Part shown: piece by piece, positions 32,071 through 42,250 of the stretch | Layout: each line of letters begins with the position of its first letter | Numbering within the stretch: position 1 is the stretch's first letter | Assembly: GCF_042477335.2 (NCBI RefSeq) | Contig: NC_091250.1 | Span: 129,677,384 to 129,741,383 of the forward strand | Direction of reading: 5' to 3' | From: Ovis canadensis | Lineage: Eukaryota; Chordata; Mammalia; Artiodactyla; Bovidae | DNA length: 64,000 bases | Program-made: the position numbers and the translations under genes | Notes under the pieces: generated by a model | Seen by the model: only the letters and a program-made list of their open reading frames with translations | Told to the model about the DNA's origin: nothing | Database searches by the model: none

Positions 32071-32724
32071 ATGGAGGATTTCCCACCGAGTTGCGGGCCG
32101 GTTGGTGAGGAACCGGCCGAGGAAGCCGAGGCTCAGGTGGCGGCCTGGAGCGGGGACAGCGGAAATGTGTCGCAGAGCCACAGCAGCGCCTCGGGGCCGT
32201 GGGAGGACGAGGGCCCGGAGTCGGGCGCGCCGAGCCGGGACCCGCCGCTGCTGCGCCGCGCCGCCGAGGGCTACGCCTCCTGCCTGCTGCCCGGCGCGGG
32301 GGCGCGGCCAGAGATCGAGGCGCTGGACGCGAGCTTGGAGGACCTGCTCACCAGGGTGGACGAGTTTGTGGGCATGCTGGACATGCTGCGCGGCGACTCC
32401 TCGCACGTAGTCGGCGAGGGCGTGCCTCTCATTTACGCCAAAGCCACCGAGATGCGGCGAGTCTACAGCAAGATCGACCGGCTGGAGGCCTTCGTGGGCA
32501 TGGTCAGCGCCAGTGTGGCCAGGCTGGAGGAGCAGGTCGCCAGGGCTGAGGCCGAGCTGGGGACGTTCCCCAGTACGTTCAGGAAATTGCTGCACACGAT
32601 TAACGTGCCCTCCTTTTTCCACAAGGCGCCCCCCGGCAGGTCCCAGCTGACCGGCTACGAACCCCCCGTCGTCTTTCGGACGGAAGACCACTTTCCCTGT
32701 TGCAGCGAAAGACCTCAGGTCTGA
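32071..32724 (+). CDS. BLOC1S4: BLOC-1 complex subunit 4 (cappuccino homologue), single exon
   Basis: 217-codon intact gene without introns, the same length as I recall for the human protein. BLOC1S4 is a subunit of the cytosolic BLOC-1 complex (with BLOC1S1-3, 5, 6, dysbindin and snapin), which helps sort cargo from endosomes to melanosomes, platelet dense granules and other lysosome-related organelles. Visible parts: an acidic, variable N-terminus (1-60), a conserved region from LLRRAA (60-64) on, helical and likely coiled-coil segments at about 82-112 (EALDASLEDLLTRVDEF) and 123-163 (heptad-like SKIDRLEAF and RLEEQVARAEAEL), and a conserved tail with FRTEDHFPCCSERPQ. The ATG at 32071 has G at -3 and +4; an in-frame TTG nine bases upstream is not preferred. 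Identity rests on strong similarity in the centre and tail. Confidence 0.97.
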   Translation: MEDFPPSCGPVGEEPAEEAEAQVAAWSGDSGNVSQSHSSASGPWEDEGPESGAPSRDPPLLRRAAEGYASCLLPGAGARPEIEALDASLEDLLTRVDEFVGMLDMLRGDSSHVVGEGVPLIYAKATEMRRVYSKIDRLEAFVGMVSASVARLEEQVARAEAELGTFPSTFRKLLHTINVPSFFHKAPPGRSQLTGYEPPVVFRTEDHFPCCSERPQV

Positions 32725-33232
32725 GTCTGCCGGACAGCGCTGCAAGAGGACAGGTCTGAAATTATCTCGACTGTTAATCAGATCAGTTGAAATTCCTGTT
32801 ACCGGACACCTCTGATGTTGGCGTACGGAATTGTGAAGTTTGGGTTTTGCACACTTGATTGCTCACTCTCCTCATCATTTCAGTGGAATGTATGGTTTTC
32901 TATGTCTTCCAGTTCAAACTTGAAACACGAAAGCTGCTTGGTAGGGGAATCCTGGAAGCAAAATGTATGAACTTACCTGCACACTGTGGCAGAACTGTTA
33001 TTTTTAGGCATTTTACAGCTCAACTAACAGTATTACCTTTTCAACATTTGTATATTTGCAATACTCTTAGGAAAACTACTGAGCCCTTAAAGCCTTGTTA
33101 ATTGGAGCCTAACAACTTATTGACCAGAGACGTATCGTCTTTTGTTACCCAAACTATTGCCTGGAGGCAGTTCGATATTCTCTTAACAAATCAACGGCCA
33201 CAGCTGTTAATTTCTGCACACATCTCCCAATC

Positions 33233-33238
33233 AATAAA
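33233..33238 (+). terminator. Polyadenylation signal AATAAA, proximal
   Basis: In context TCAATAAAGTGCTGATAG, about 510 bases after the BLOC1S4 stop. Confidence 0.6.
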
Positions 33239-33479
33239 GTGCTGATAGTGATTCAGATTTCTATAGCATACGTTAGGGTAGATGGTAAATTATTTTAAAT
33301 TATATTAAACTTTCCATATGATGGATTGTAAACCAAAGGAAATCATACAATTTTTGAGAAAATGTTTTTATTGCGACTCATTCTGAAGTTGTATTTGAAA
33401 GTATAACTACAGTCTTAATTTGTCCAAAGCTAACATGTCCATATATGATTACCAACGTTTGATTTGTAATTTTAAAATT

Positions 33480-33485
33480 AATAAA
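33480..33485 (+). terminator. Polyadenylation signal AATAAA, distal
   Basis: In context ATTAATAAAAAGTG, followed by T-rich DNA. It could give a longer BLOC1S4 transcript. Confidence 0.5.
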
Positions 33486-33756
33486 AAGTGTAAATTTTAT
33501 TGGAAAAGCTGTCTGAAAAGGACTTTACATGTTTGCTTTTTGTTTGTTCGAAGATAGACATGTTGTGTATGTAATTTTAGGAGTGGGATAAAGTTCACAG
33601 CTTTAGATATTTCTTTCTCCTCAAAATGAATATTTAAATCATTTGTGTGATGATACAACTGGTCTTAGGATTTTATTCTTTCACCCTGAGGACCTGGAAT
33701 CTTAAACATCCCTTAAAGGGACAGAAGGCTAATCTGTTTTATAAGGTGGTCCTCCT

Positions 33757-33968
33757 AGTTGCTTGTTCAGCCTCTAACTTGTGTGCAACTCTTTTTGCGA
33801 CCCCATGGACTAGGCTGCCAGGCCCCTCTGTCCATGGGATTTCCTTGGCAGGAATACTGGAGTGGGTTGCCTTTTTCTTCTCTAGGGAATCTTCCTGCCC
33901 AGGGAGCTAACCTGTGTCTCCTGCATTGGCAGGTGGGTTCTTTACCACTAAGCCACCTGGGAAATCCA
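33757..33968 (-). mobile_element. Bov-tA SINE
   Basis: Reverse strand: GCAACTCTTTTTGCGACCCC at the left, head complement AAGCCACCTGGGAAATCC at the right. Confidence 0.92.
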
Positions 33969-34263
33969 GTCTTCCTAGGTAATAGTCCTCAAATAAGCAT
34001 ACACCTTGGTTGCCTTTGTGTCATTTATCATAGATGTTTAAGGTTCGTGAAGTAGGGATATTCTCACTTAGCTGTGGATTATGAGAAACTGTGTAATCTG
34101 TAACCGTAGCTTTCGTGGACCTTCTCTGTCACATATTTACATTTTTTTTTCAGGTAGTTCACTAATTACAAACTAAGAACTCCTGAATTTAGAACTGGAA
34201 AAGAACAAGTAACCAACATGTAGTAATTGGTGACTTGGGTACCTGCTGTAAGTAATTGGTATA
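33969..34263. other. No gene seen
   Basis: AT-rich unique-looking DNA between SINEs. Confidence 0.45.
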
Positions 34264-34535
34264 GGCTTCCCAGGTGGCGCTAGTGGTAAAGAACTCACCT
34301 GCCCGTGCTGGAGATGTTAGGAAATATGGGTTCAATCCCTGGTTTGGAGGAAAATGGCAGTCCACTCCAGTACTCTTTCCTGGAGAATCCCATGGACAGG
34401 AGCCTGGCGGACGAAAATGGCAGCCCACTCCAGTACTCTTTCCTGGAGAATCCCATGGACAGAGGAGCCTGGTGGGCTACAGTCCATGGGGTCATAGAGT
34501 TGGACATGCCTGAAGCGACTTAGCACTGCGCATGT
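34264..34535 (+). mobile_element. Bov-tA SINE with internal 63-bp duplication
   Basis: Head AGGCTTCCCAGGTGGCGC. The block starting GAAAATGGCAGYCCACTCC occurs twice at exactly 63 bp spacing (34350-34412 and 34413-34475), then the normal tail to CTGAAGCGACTTAGC. Confidence 0.93.
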
Positions 34536-34639
34536 GGCATATCCACTGAATATGAGAATAGCTTCCTTACATATCTATTGCTAAAATATTTTTTGTTTGT
34601 GGTTAATATTTTAAAAGTAGTAATTAAGATAAATCATAA

Positions 34640-34765
34640 TAATTTTGTGTCTCGGCCTCACCTCGCAGGTTTCAGGATCCTAGTTCCCTGACCAGGGATT
34701 GAAGTTAAGCCCTCCACAGTGAAAAGGGTGGTACCCTAACCCTGGACCACCAGGAATTCTCAAAA
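34640..34765 (-). mobile_element. CHR-type SINE fragment
   Basis: CCTAGTTCCCTGACCAGGGA and CCTGGACCACCAGGAATTC are the complement of a tRNA-Glu-like head. Confidence 0.88.
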
Positions 34766-35747
34766 AGTCCTGGTTTGGGAGATAATTTATGTCATTATCT
34801 GTGCACCTTATGCCTAAAGGGTTCTGAAATCCTCTTAGTCATTCGGTGGTGTTTCTGACATTTCTACACAGAGATTAGTGCAGGGCCTTATTTGGAGTAG
34901 CGACTTGAAGCTGGTTTGCATAGTGCCAGACAACTATTAGACCACGGTTACTTTTGTGTCTTCAGAATGAAGGTTGGGGAGCCAGACACACCCTGCCCTG
35001 TTGGGCACTGCCGCCTTCAAACCTCCCAGTTCCTTCCTCTCCCCACTTCCGTCCCCCCGACCATCTGGAGAGTTAAGAGGGCCCTCCTGAATCTTATAAA
35101 CCTGATCTTTCTCCCTCTTCCTAAGTCGGTAACAAGCTGGGAGGGAGGCCCCACTGTCACTCCTGGGTGACTCCTGCAGACCATGTCTGCTGCTGGAGTC
35201 TAGAGCTCCCTTACTTTCTAGAAGAATAATCAGGGTTTGGGATGGGGTCTAATAAAGGTTGAGGGGAGCACCCCACCAGTCACCCTGGAGTCAATTAACT
35301 TGTTCTTCATTCCCACACCCGAGAGCACAGGAACCACTTAGCAGGTCGGGAGTATCTGGGACATTGTCTCATCTACCCCAGGACAGCCTCAGGCACCCAG
35401 GAAGTCACCCTGGACACACTCATAAAATTGGGTGCTGATAATTCACACATAGCAAGTTCACACATGTGAAATGAGGCAGTAAGCACCTGGCCGCTTATCC
35501 TCCAAGCTAGAACTTTCAGGAATATGAGCCTTGGCCCGTGTCCTGGAGTCAGCTCGGTGTGGAGCTGCTGACTGAGCTAGGACGGGTCCACAGAGTCCTC
35601 AGAGGGCCAGTGAAAAGAATTGCAAGCCACCTGGTCTCACAACTACTCCATCCTTGTGCAAAAACAGCCATGGACACATGCAAACTGTATGTAATATATA
35701 CATAAATACATAAGTAAAGTAAAACTACTTATAAAAACAGGTATTTC
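34766..35747. other. Unique sequence, no exon recognised
   Basis: About 1 kb of non-repetitive DNA with a C/T-rich patch at 35030-35060. Short open frames on both strands show no known family. Confidence 0.5.
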
Positions 35748-35885
35748 TTGGGCTTGCCTGGTGGCTCAGAGGTAAAGAATCCACCTAGCAATGCAGGAGA
35801 CACAGGTTCAGTCCCAGATCCGGGAAGATCCCACATGCCTCGGAGCAGCTAAGCCCACGCCCCATAACTATTGAGCCGGTCCCCC
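35748..35885 (+). mobile_element. CHR-type SINE, 3' truncated
   Basis: GGGCTTGCCTGGTGGCTCAG head to AACTATTGAGCC. The rest of the body is missing. Confidence 0.88.
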
Positions 35886-36465
35886 TCCTGAGCTGTATTC
35901 TCCCAGTGCCCAGCACTCTCAGATGCCTGTTGAATGAATGACTCAGATGGCGGAAAGAACGAACAGCTAGATGAAGACCAGCCCCTTCTTGAGGAATGGG
36001 AAGCAGGCAGATACAGTAACTCAATCACATGTTTGCTGGGAAGTCAAGTCAGTCACCACAGGAGGACTGAGGACCCCAAGGGAAACAAGAGCTCCCAGGA
36101 GCTTAACAGGCCAGTGGGAGAGAAGGTCAGACACCAACCTAAACCAACCCATCTCATGAACTGAACTTGTTATATCTGTACAAGCAATGCTATGGGATCC
36201 AAGAAGGCCGCATTCTTAACTGTGCCTCAGAGATGCAGGTACAGAACTTTAGGTCTATCTTTCCAAAGAGACTTCTTTTACACATCAAAAAATTTTTTAA
36301 AAAAATTTTTTAAGCATTTTCCAAAGTGACCTAGATCCCAGTAATAAACAAGGAAATGCATTTCTTTTAGAATGAGAGATTTTTCTTTATGATTTTCATC
36401 CTCAAAGAGGAGGGATCAGTCTGTGGTCACATGAGACCCTGGGATGGGAGGAAGGGAGTAACTGG
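35886..36465. other. No gene seen; A/T palindrome
   Basis: Unique-looking DNA. A near-perfect A/T inverted tract of alternating A6-7 and T6 runs lies at about 36286-36313. Confidence 0.45.
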
Positions 36466-36960
36466 GTACTGTTGCCCGAGTGCCACAGTGGTAAAGAATC
36501 TGCCTGCCAATGCAAGGAGACCAATCCAGTCAATCCTGAAAGAAACCAACCCTGAAATGGAAGGACTGATGCTGAAACTAAAGCCCCAATACTTTGGCCA
36601 CCTGAGGCGAAGAGCTGACTCATTGGAAAAGACCGTGATCCTGGGAAAGACTGAAGGCAGGAGGAGAAGGGGATGACTGAGGAAGAGATGGTTGGATGGC
36701 ATCACCGACTCAATGGACATGAGTTTGAGCAAGCTCTGGGAGATGATGAAGGACAGGGAAAGCCTGGTGTGCTGCAGTCCATGGGGTAACAGAATCACTC
36801 GACTGAGGGACGGAACAACAGTGCAGGAGATGCAAAAGACACAGGTTCGATCCCTGGGTCAGGAAGATCCCCTGGAGTGGGAAATGGCAACCTTCTCCAG
36901 TATTCTTGCCTGGAGTAGCACCTGGACAGAGGAGGCTGTCAGGCTACAGCCCCTGTCGTC
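36466..36960 (+). mobile_element. Bov-tA SINE, split by a BovB
   Basis: Left part 36466-36520 (GGTAAAGAATCTGCCTGCC), right part 36832-36960 (CACAGGTTCGATCCCTGG to CAGGCTACAGC). The break lies in the TGCAGGAGA block, which is duplicated around the BovB. Confidence 0.88.
36521..36831 (+). mobile_element. BovB 3' fragment nested in a SINE
   Basis: CCAATCCAGTCAATCCTGAA to the 3' end GACTGAGGGACGGAACAACA. TGCAAGGAGA (36511-36520) and TGCAGGAGA (36832-36840) are the target duplication. Confidence 0.9.
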
Positions 36961-37246
36961 CACCTGTTGCCGGGGTAACTGTGGGAGTGCCCTAAGCGGC
37001 AGAAACAGCTTCTGTCCAGCAGGGGGCGCTGTGGGAGCAAGACCAACCTTCAGAAAACAAACACGCCAGCATCTGGCAGTCAGAGCCACCAGCTGCTGTC
37101 CAACCCGGGACTCACGATGTGAGGACCACAGCTGTGCTCCAAGGCAGAGCTTGTTTGTTGTCCTCTCTGCTCTTCTCTCGGTGGGAAGGAAGCTTGTTTA
37201 TTTATGTGCTTGTCTTGTCTTTCTTTAACTTTCAAAAAAAAAAGGA
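36961..37246. other. Unique sequence with CTCF-like site
   Basis: Non-repetitive, moderately CpG-containing. It holds the motif at 37017-37032 described separately. Confidence 0.5.
37017..37032 (+). promoter_or_regulatory. CTCF-like core motif
   Basis: CCAGCAGGGGGCGCTG, whose complement AGCGCCCCCTGCTGG is the classic CTCF core. It lies in non-repeat DNA 4.3 kb downstream of BLOC1S4 and was not carried in by a visible SINE. Motif direction is plus. Confidence 0.65.
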
Positions 37247-37345
37247 AAATGTATTTCTTTTGCTGAGCTGGGTCTTAGTCACCGCGCACTGGATCTTCAA
37301 GCTGCCTTGCGGCATGTGGGGATCTTCTTTGTGTGTTTTTTGTCT
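37247..37345 (-). mobile_element. CHR-type SINE remnant
   Basis: CTGAGCTGGGTCTTAGTCAC and GCGGCATGTGGGGATCTTC match the tail half of a reverse CHR SINE. Confidence 0.6.
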
Positions 37346-37767
37346 CCCCTACTAGGGCACAGAGAGTGGCCTCTGTCCATTTGGTGCAGCCCCAGATCCG
37401 TGGCACCTGGCACAGTGCTGAGCACATCTAAGTTGTAAATGTAAGTATTAACATTTTTTAACCAAATATTTAGTTCAATCATTATTTTTGGTTTCTTCAA
37501 AAAAAAAAAAAGAGTGGTAAAATGCAAATAACATAAACTGACCACTGTCACCCGTTTTTCAGTATTCGGTTCAGTGGCATCAAGTCTGTTCACATTGCTG
37601 TGCCATCAGCGCCATGCATGCCCACAGCTCTTCTTGCAAAACCGAAACTCTGCCCGCATGAAACAACTCCCCACTCCCTCCCTCCCAGCCCCTGGTGACC
37701 ACCGTTGCCGTTTCTGTCTCCCTGAGTTTGACAGTTCTGAGGACTTCATACAAGTACACGCATGCAC

Positions 37768-37970
37768 GCTGGTGCTCAGTGATAACTGACTCTTTGTGAC
37801 CCCATGAACTGCAGCCCGCCAGGCTCCTCTGTCCATGGGACTTTCCAGGCAAGAATTCTGGAGTCGGTTGCCATTTCCTTCTCCAGGGGATCTTTCAGAC
37901 CCAGAGATGGAAACCGCGCCTCTTGCATTGGCAAGCAGACTCTTTCCCACTGAGCCACCTGGGAAGCCTA
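37768..37970 (-). mobile_element. Bov-tA SINE
   Basis: CTGACTCTTTGTGACCCCATG to GAGCCACCTGGGAAGCC. TACACG sequences on both sides suggest a short target duplication. Confidence 0.93.
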
Positions 37971-38017
37971 CACGAGCGCAGTCACATAGTGTCCGTCTTT
38001 TTGTGACTGGCTTATGT

Positions 38018-38142
38018 CACTGGAGAAGGGAATGGCAGCCTGCTCCAGTAACTTTGCCAGGAGAAATCCATGGACAGAGGAGCCTGGTGGGCTCCATGGA
38101 GTCGCAAAGAGTCAGACACGACTGAGCGACTAACACTTTCAC
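38018..38142 (+). mobile_element. Bov-A monomer
   Basis: CACTGGAGAAGGGAATGGC to CTGAGCGACTAACACTTTC, with no tRNA-like head. CTTATGTC occurs on both sides as target duplication. Confidence 0.88.
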
Positions 38143-38271
38143 TTATGTCCCCGAGCGTAATGTCTTCAAGCTTCCTCCCTGTCACAGTGTGTGACAGGGC
38201 CCCTTCCTTTATAATAAAGGCGGAATCATATTCCCTTGTATGGATAAGCCATACTTTGTTTATGCATCCAT

Positions 38272-38407
38272 CTGGGGGTTTTGTTTCTTGTTTTTCTGGC
38301 AGTGCCGCATGGCTTTTGTGATCTTAGTTCCCCAACCAGGGATCGAACCTGGGTCCACAACAGTGAAAGCACCCGGTCGTAACCACTGGACGGGCAGGGA
38401 ATTCCCC
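38272..38407 (-). mobile_element. Short tRNA-Glu SINE (CHR-1-like)
   Basis: TTTTTCTGGCAGTGCCGCATG, GTTCCCCAACCAGGGATCG and CACTGGACGGGCAGGGAATTCC. ATCCATCTG on both sides is the likely target duplication. Confidence 0.88.
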
Positions 38408-38536
38408 ATATCCATCCATCTGTTGATGGGCCCTTAGGCTGCCTCCAGCTTTTGGCATTTATGAATGACTCTGCTGCGAACATGAGGGCTTGAGGCCCAG
38501 GTGTCAGTTCAAAGGTGTATATACTCAGAAGAGTGC

Positions 38537-38705
38537 TTGGGCTTCCCTGGTGGCTCAGCCTGCAATGCGGGAGACCTGGGTTCAATCCCTGGGTTGGGAA
38601 GACCCCCTGGAGAAGAGAAAGGCTACCCACTCCAGTATTCTGGCCTGGAGAACCCCATGGACTGTCGCAAAGAGTCGGACATGACTGAGCGACTTTCACT
38701 TTCCA
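38537..38705 (+). mobile_element. Bov-tA SINE with small deletions
   Basis: TTGGGCTTCCCTGGTGGCTC head missing the GTAAAGAATC block, normal middle, tail missing the CTACAGTCC block. Confidence 0.92.
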
Positions 38706-38907
38706 CTTTCTTATTCTCCGAAGTGGAACTACCGGACCAAGCGGCGGCTCCATTTTCACTCTTTTTTGAGGGCCCGCTATACTGTTGCCCACGCAGTCCC
38801 AACACTGTCATCCCCACCAGCAGTGCGCGAGGGTCCCAGTGCCTTCACATCCTCACCAACGCTTGCTATTTTCAGAGTTTCTAGACAATGGCCACCCTGA
38901 TGGTGAC

Positions 38908-39588
38908 CATTCAGAAAACTAAGATCATGGCATCTGGTCCCATCACTTCATGGCAAATAGATGGGGAAACAGTGGAAACACTGGCTGACTTTATTTTGGG
39001 GGGCTCCAAAATCACTGCAGATGGTGATTGCAGCCATGCAATTAAAAGACGCTTACTCCTTGGAAGGAAAGTGATGACCAACCTAGACAGCATATTCAAA
39101 AGCAGAGACATTACTTTGTCAACAAAGCTCTATCTAGTCAAGGCTCTGGTTTTTCCAGTAGTCATGTATGGATGTGACAGTTGGACTGTAAAGAAAGCTA
39201 AGGGCCAAAGAACTGATGGTTTTGAACTGTGATGTTGGAGAAGACTCTTGAGAGTCCCTTAGACTGCGAAGAGATCCAACCAGTCCATCCTAAAGGAAAT
39301 CAGTCCTGAATATTCATTGGAAGGACTGATGTTGAAGCCGAAACTCCAATATTTTGGCCACCTGATGCGAAGAGCTGACCCATTTGTAAAGACCCTGATG
39401 CTGAGAAAGATTGAAGGCAGGAGGAGAAGGGGATGACAGAGGATGAGATGGTTGGATGGCATCACCGACTCAATGGACATAGGTTTGGGTGGACTCCAAA
39501 AGTTGGTGGTGGACAGGGAGGCCTGGCGTGCTGTGGTTCATGGGGTCGCAAAGAGTCAGACAAGATTGAGCGACTGAAATAAACTCTG
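38908..39588 (+). mobile_element. BovB LINE, 5'-truncated
   Basis: Starts in the post-RT part (ACCATTCAGAAAACTAAGATC) and ends at the 3' terminus with GACTGAAATAAACTC. The 114-codon open stretch at 38888-39232 is a remnant. Confidence 0.94.
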
Positions 39589-39924
39589 ATGGCATGAGGT
39601 GGTGAGGAGGTAGGGGCTTTTCAGGGTCGATGATGATGGTGATGATGGGGAAAACGCCAACAGGAATAACAACAACCGAAGTTGACACTCCATCCCCCTC
39701 TCTTCCAGTCCACTCTCCCCACCACCACCCAGCAGGAGGAGTCATTTATCTGGGTGCTGAGTGCAAGACTTGGGCACCTCTGGTTCATTTCTCAGCCAGG
39801 TGGAGTTACTGAATTACAATCACTCTGACCAAAGTGAGACAAGATCTCCTTGTGTGTTTGACTTGCATTTCCCTGTGACTGGCGATGTTGAGCGTCTTTT
39901 TGTGTGCCTATTGGCCATCTATGC
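39589..39924 (-). mobile_element. L1 fragment with unresolved left part
   Basis: TTGACTTGCATTTCCCTGTG and GATGTTGAGCGTCTTTTTGTG (39855-39905) are reverse L1. The left part has a (GAT)n-like patch near 39628-39650 that I cannot place. Confidence 0.6.
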
Positions 39925-40752
39925 TTCAGTTCAGTTCAGTGGCTCAGTCATGTCCAACTCTTTGTGACCCCATGGACTGCAGCACACCAGGCCTCCCTGT
40001 CCATCACCAGGACACCAGTTGGTGATGCCATCCAACCATCTCATCCTCTGTCGTCCCCTTCTCCTTCCGCCTTCAATCTTTCCCAGCATCAGGGTCTCTT
40101 CAGATTGAGTCAGTTGTTTGAATCAGGTGGCCAAAATATTGGAGTTTCAGCATCAGTCCTTCCAATGAATATTCAGGACTGACTTCCTTTAGGATGGACT
40201 GTTTGGATCTCTTCGCAGTCCAAGGGACTCTCAAGAGTCTTCTCCAACACCACAGTTCAAAAGCATCAGTTCTTCTGTGCTCAGCTTTCCTTACGGTCTA
40301 ACTCTCACATCCATACATGACCACTGGAAAAACCATAACCTTGACTAGGCAGACCTTCGTTGGCAAAGTAATGTCTCTGCTTTTGAATATGCTGTCTAGG
40401 TTGGTCATAACTTTCCTTCCAAGGAGTAAGTATCTTTTAATTTCATGGCTGCAGTCACCATTTGGAGCCCCCCAAAATAAAGTCAGCCAGTGTTTCCACT
40501 GTTTCCCCATCTATTTGCCTTGAAGTGATGGGACTGGATGCCATGATCTTAGTTTTCTGAATGTTGAGATTTAAGCCAAATTTTTCACCCTCCTCTTTCA
40601 CTTTCATCAAGAGGCTCTTTAGTTCTTCACTTTCTGCCATAAGGGTGGTGTCATCTGCATATCCGAGGTTATTGAGATTTCTCCTGGAAAAATTCCAGCT
40701 TGTGCTTCTTCCAGCCCAGTGTTTCTCATTATGTACTCTGCATATAAGTTAT
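39925..40752 (-). mobile_element. BovB LINE, 5'-truncated, with internal deletion
   Basis: Reverse strand from the TTCAGTTCAGTTCAG tail through post-RT and into RT (complement of YADD near 40660). A stretch is deleted around 40015. It lies tail to tail with the forward copy ending at 39588. Confidence 0.93.
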
Positions 40753-40861
40753 AAGTTACTTAGTTTTAGGTAACTTATGAGTTACATCTATGCTTACTTT
40801 GGATTGAATTTGCTCTTCTTTTTCTAGAAGCTGAGATGATTGATTTTAGATAGTGTCTTCT

Positions 40862-41129
40862 GCGGCTAAGTTGCTTCAGTCGTGTCCGACTCTGTGCGAC
40901 CCCATAGACAGCAGCCCACCAGGCTCCCCCGTCCCTGGGATTCTCTAGGCAAGAACGCTGGAGTGGGTCGCCAGTTTCTTCTCCAGTTCATGAAAGTGAA
41001 AAGTCAAAGTGAAGTCGCTCAGTCATGTATGACTCTTGGCGACCCATGGACTGCAGCCCACCAGGCTCCTCCGTCCATGGTATTTTGCAGGCAAGAGCAC
41101 TGGAGTGGGGTGCCATCGCCTTCTCCGAC
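40862..41129 (-). mobile_element. Bov-A2 dimeric SINE with perfect target duplication
   Basis: Two Bov-A units joined by a GAAAGTGAAAAGTCAAAGTG linker, reverse. AGTGTCTTCT is duplicated at 40852-40861 and 41130-41139. Confidence 0.94.
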
Positions 41130-41407
41130 AGTGTCTTCTAGTAGATGCATTCAATTCTATAAGTTTCCTTCTACGAACTGCTTTCATTGAATCCCACTAA
41201 TTCTGATAAGTTGTAGTTTCACTCTCATTTAGTTCAAAATGTTTTAATATTCTCCTGAAATTTCTTGACTATTTAGAAGAGTGTTGTTTAATCTCCAAGT
41301 CTCTTGGGGTTTTCCAGCTATCTTTCCATTGTTGCTTTCTTTTTTAATTCCAGTGAGGTCTGAGAGTATACATTGTATTATCTGTGTTCTTTTATTTTTA
41401 AATTAAA

Positions 41408-41530
41408 AACTTTTTTTTTCCTGCCTGTACCATGAGACTTGCCAGATCTTGGTTCCCTGACCAGGGATTGAACCTATGCCTGCTGCATTGAAAGTGTGAA
41501 GTTTTAACCCCTGGACCACCAAGGAGGTCC
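41408..41530 (-). mobile_element. Short tRNA-Glu SINE (CHR-1-like)
   Basis: T-rich start, TTGGTTCCCTGACCAGGGA and CCTGGACCACCAAGGAGG. Confidence 0.87.
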
Positions 41531-42072
41531 TAATCTGTTTTGTTTTAAATTTAAGGTGTGTTTTATGGCTTGTTTTAGATATGATCTATCTTGGCGAATA
41601 TTCCATACGAGTTTGAGAAGAATGTATATTCTGTTGTTGGATGAAGTCGTATTAATGTTTTTTACTTTGAAGTAGTTTTAGACTTGCAGAGAAGTTGCAA
41701 AAATATAATTCAGAGAGTTCATATGTGCCCTTCACCCAGCTCCGCATGACAGCATCTTACAAAACTGTAAGGCAATGGCAAGATCTAGAAATTGACACTA
41801 GCATGAAACTGCTAACGAAACCACAGAGTTTATTTGGATTTCTCCCACTTCTCCATACACTGAGTTTTTCTCTTTGTATATGCTCCTGTGAATTTCATTG
41901 CACACAGATTTGTGTAACCACCTACCTGATCAGGATACAGAGCTGCCCCACCATTCTAAAAAATTCCTTTATGCTATTTCCTCTGGCCATCCACCTCCCC
42001 ATCCCAGCCCATGGAAACCACTGATCTGCTCTTCACAGTTTTATATATGTATACATATACATATATATATCT

Positions 42073-42190
42073 TTAGTTGCTAAGTCGTGTCTGACTTTTG
42101 AGACCCCGTGGACTATAGCCTGTGAGGCTTCTCTGTCCATGGGTTCTCTACTCAAGGATACTGGAGTGGGTTGCCATTTCCTTCTCCAAA
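42073..42190 (-). mobile_element. Bov-A monomer between (AT)n tracts
   Basis: TTAGTTGCTAAGTCGTGTCTG to GCCATTTCCTTCTCC. ATATATAT stretches lie on both sides, so it inserted in a microsatellite. Confidence 0.9.
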
Positions 42191-42250
42191 ATATATATAT
42201 AATTTTGTTGTAATGTTGAGAGCTTATGTAAATGGAATCACAGCATGCCA

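Larger units (their letters stand above)
31845..32730. promoter_or_regulatory. CpG island over BLOC1S4
   Basis: GC- and CpG-rich from just upstream of the gene through its whole coding region. It starts sharply after the T-rich tract at 31770-31835. Confidence 0.9.
32725..33490 (+). other. BLOC1S4: BLOC1S4 3' UTR (likely extent)
   Basis: Unique AT-rich DNA after the stop codon. AATAAA signals at 33233-33238 and 33480-33485 give 3' UTRs of about 530 or 780 bases. No repeat interrupts it. Confidence 0.65.
37560..38907 (-). mobile_element. Old L1, broken by four SINEs
   Basis: CATTGCTGTGCCATCAGCGCC, GTGACTGGCTTATGTCAC, GGCGGAATCATATTCCCTTG and ATGGGCCCTTAGGCTGCC are the complement of old L1 ORF2 end and 3' region. 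Insertions at 37768, 38018, 38272 and 38535 split it, and a BovB at 38908 follows; L1 text resumes near 39830. Confidence 0.75.
40753..42250 (-). mobile_element. L1 ORF2 region, split by three SINEs
   Basis: GAATTTGCTCTTCTTTTTC, TCTTGGGGTTTTCCAGC, GGTCTGAGAGTATACATTG and TTTTAGACTTGCAGAGAAG are reverse L1. Insertions: Bov-A2 at 40862, CHR at 41408, Bov-A at 42073. More than one L1 copy may be joined near 41665. Confidence 0.7.

Noticed and set aside
32050-32745. 231-codon frame antisense to BLOC1S4
   Set aside because: It is the mirror of a GC-rich coding exon; no start context, conservation or family match supports it.
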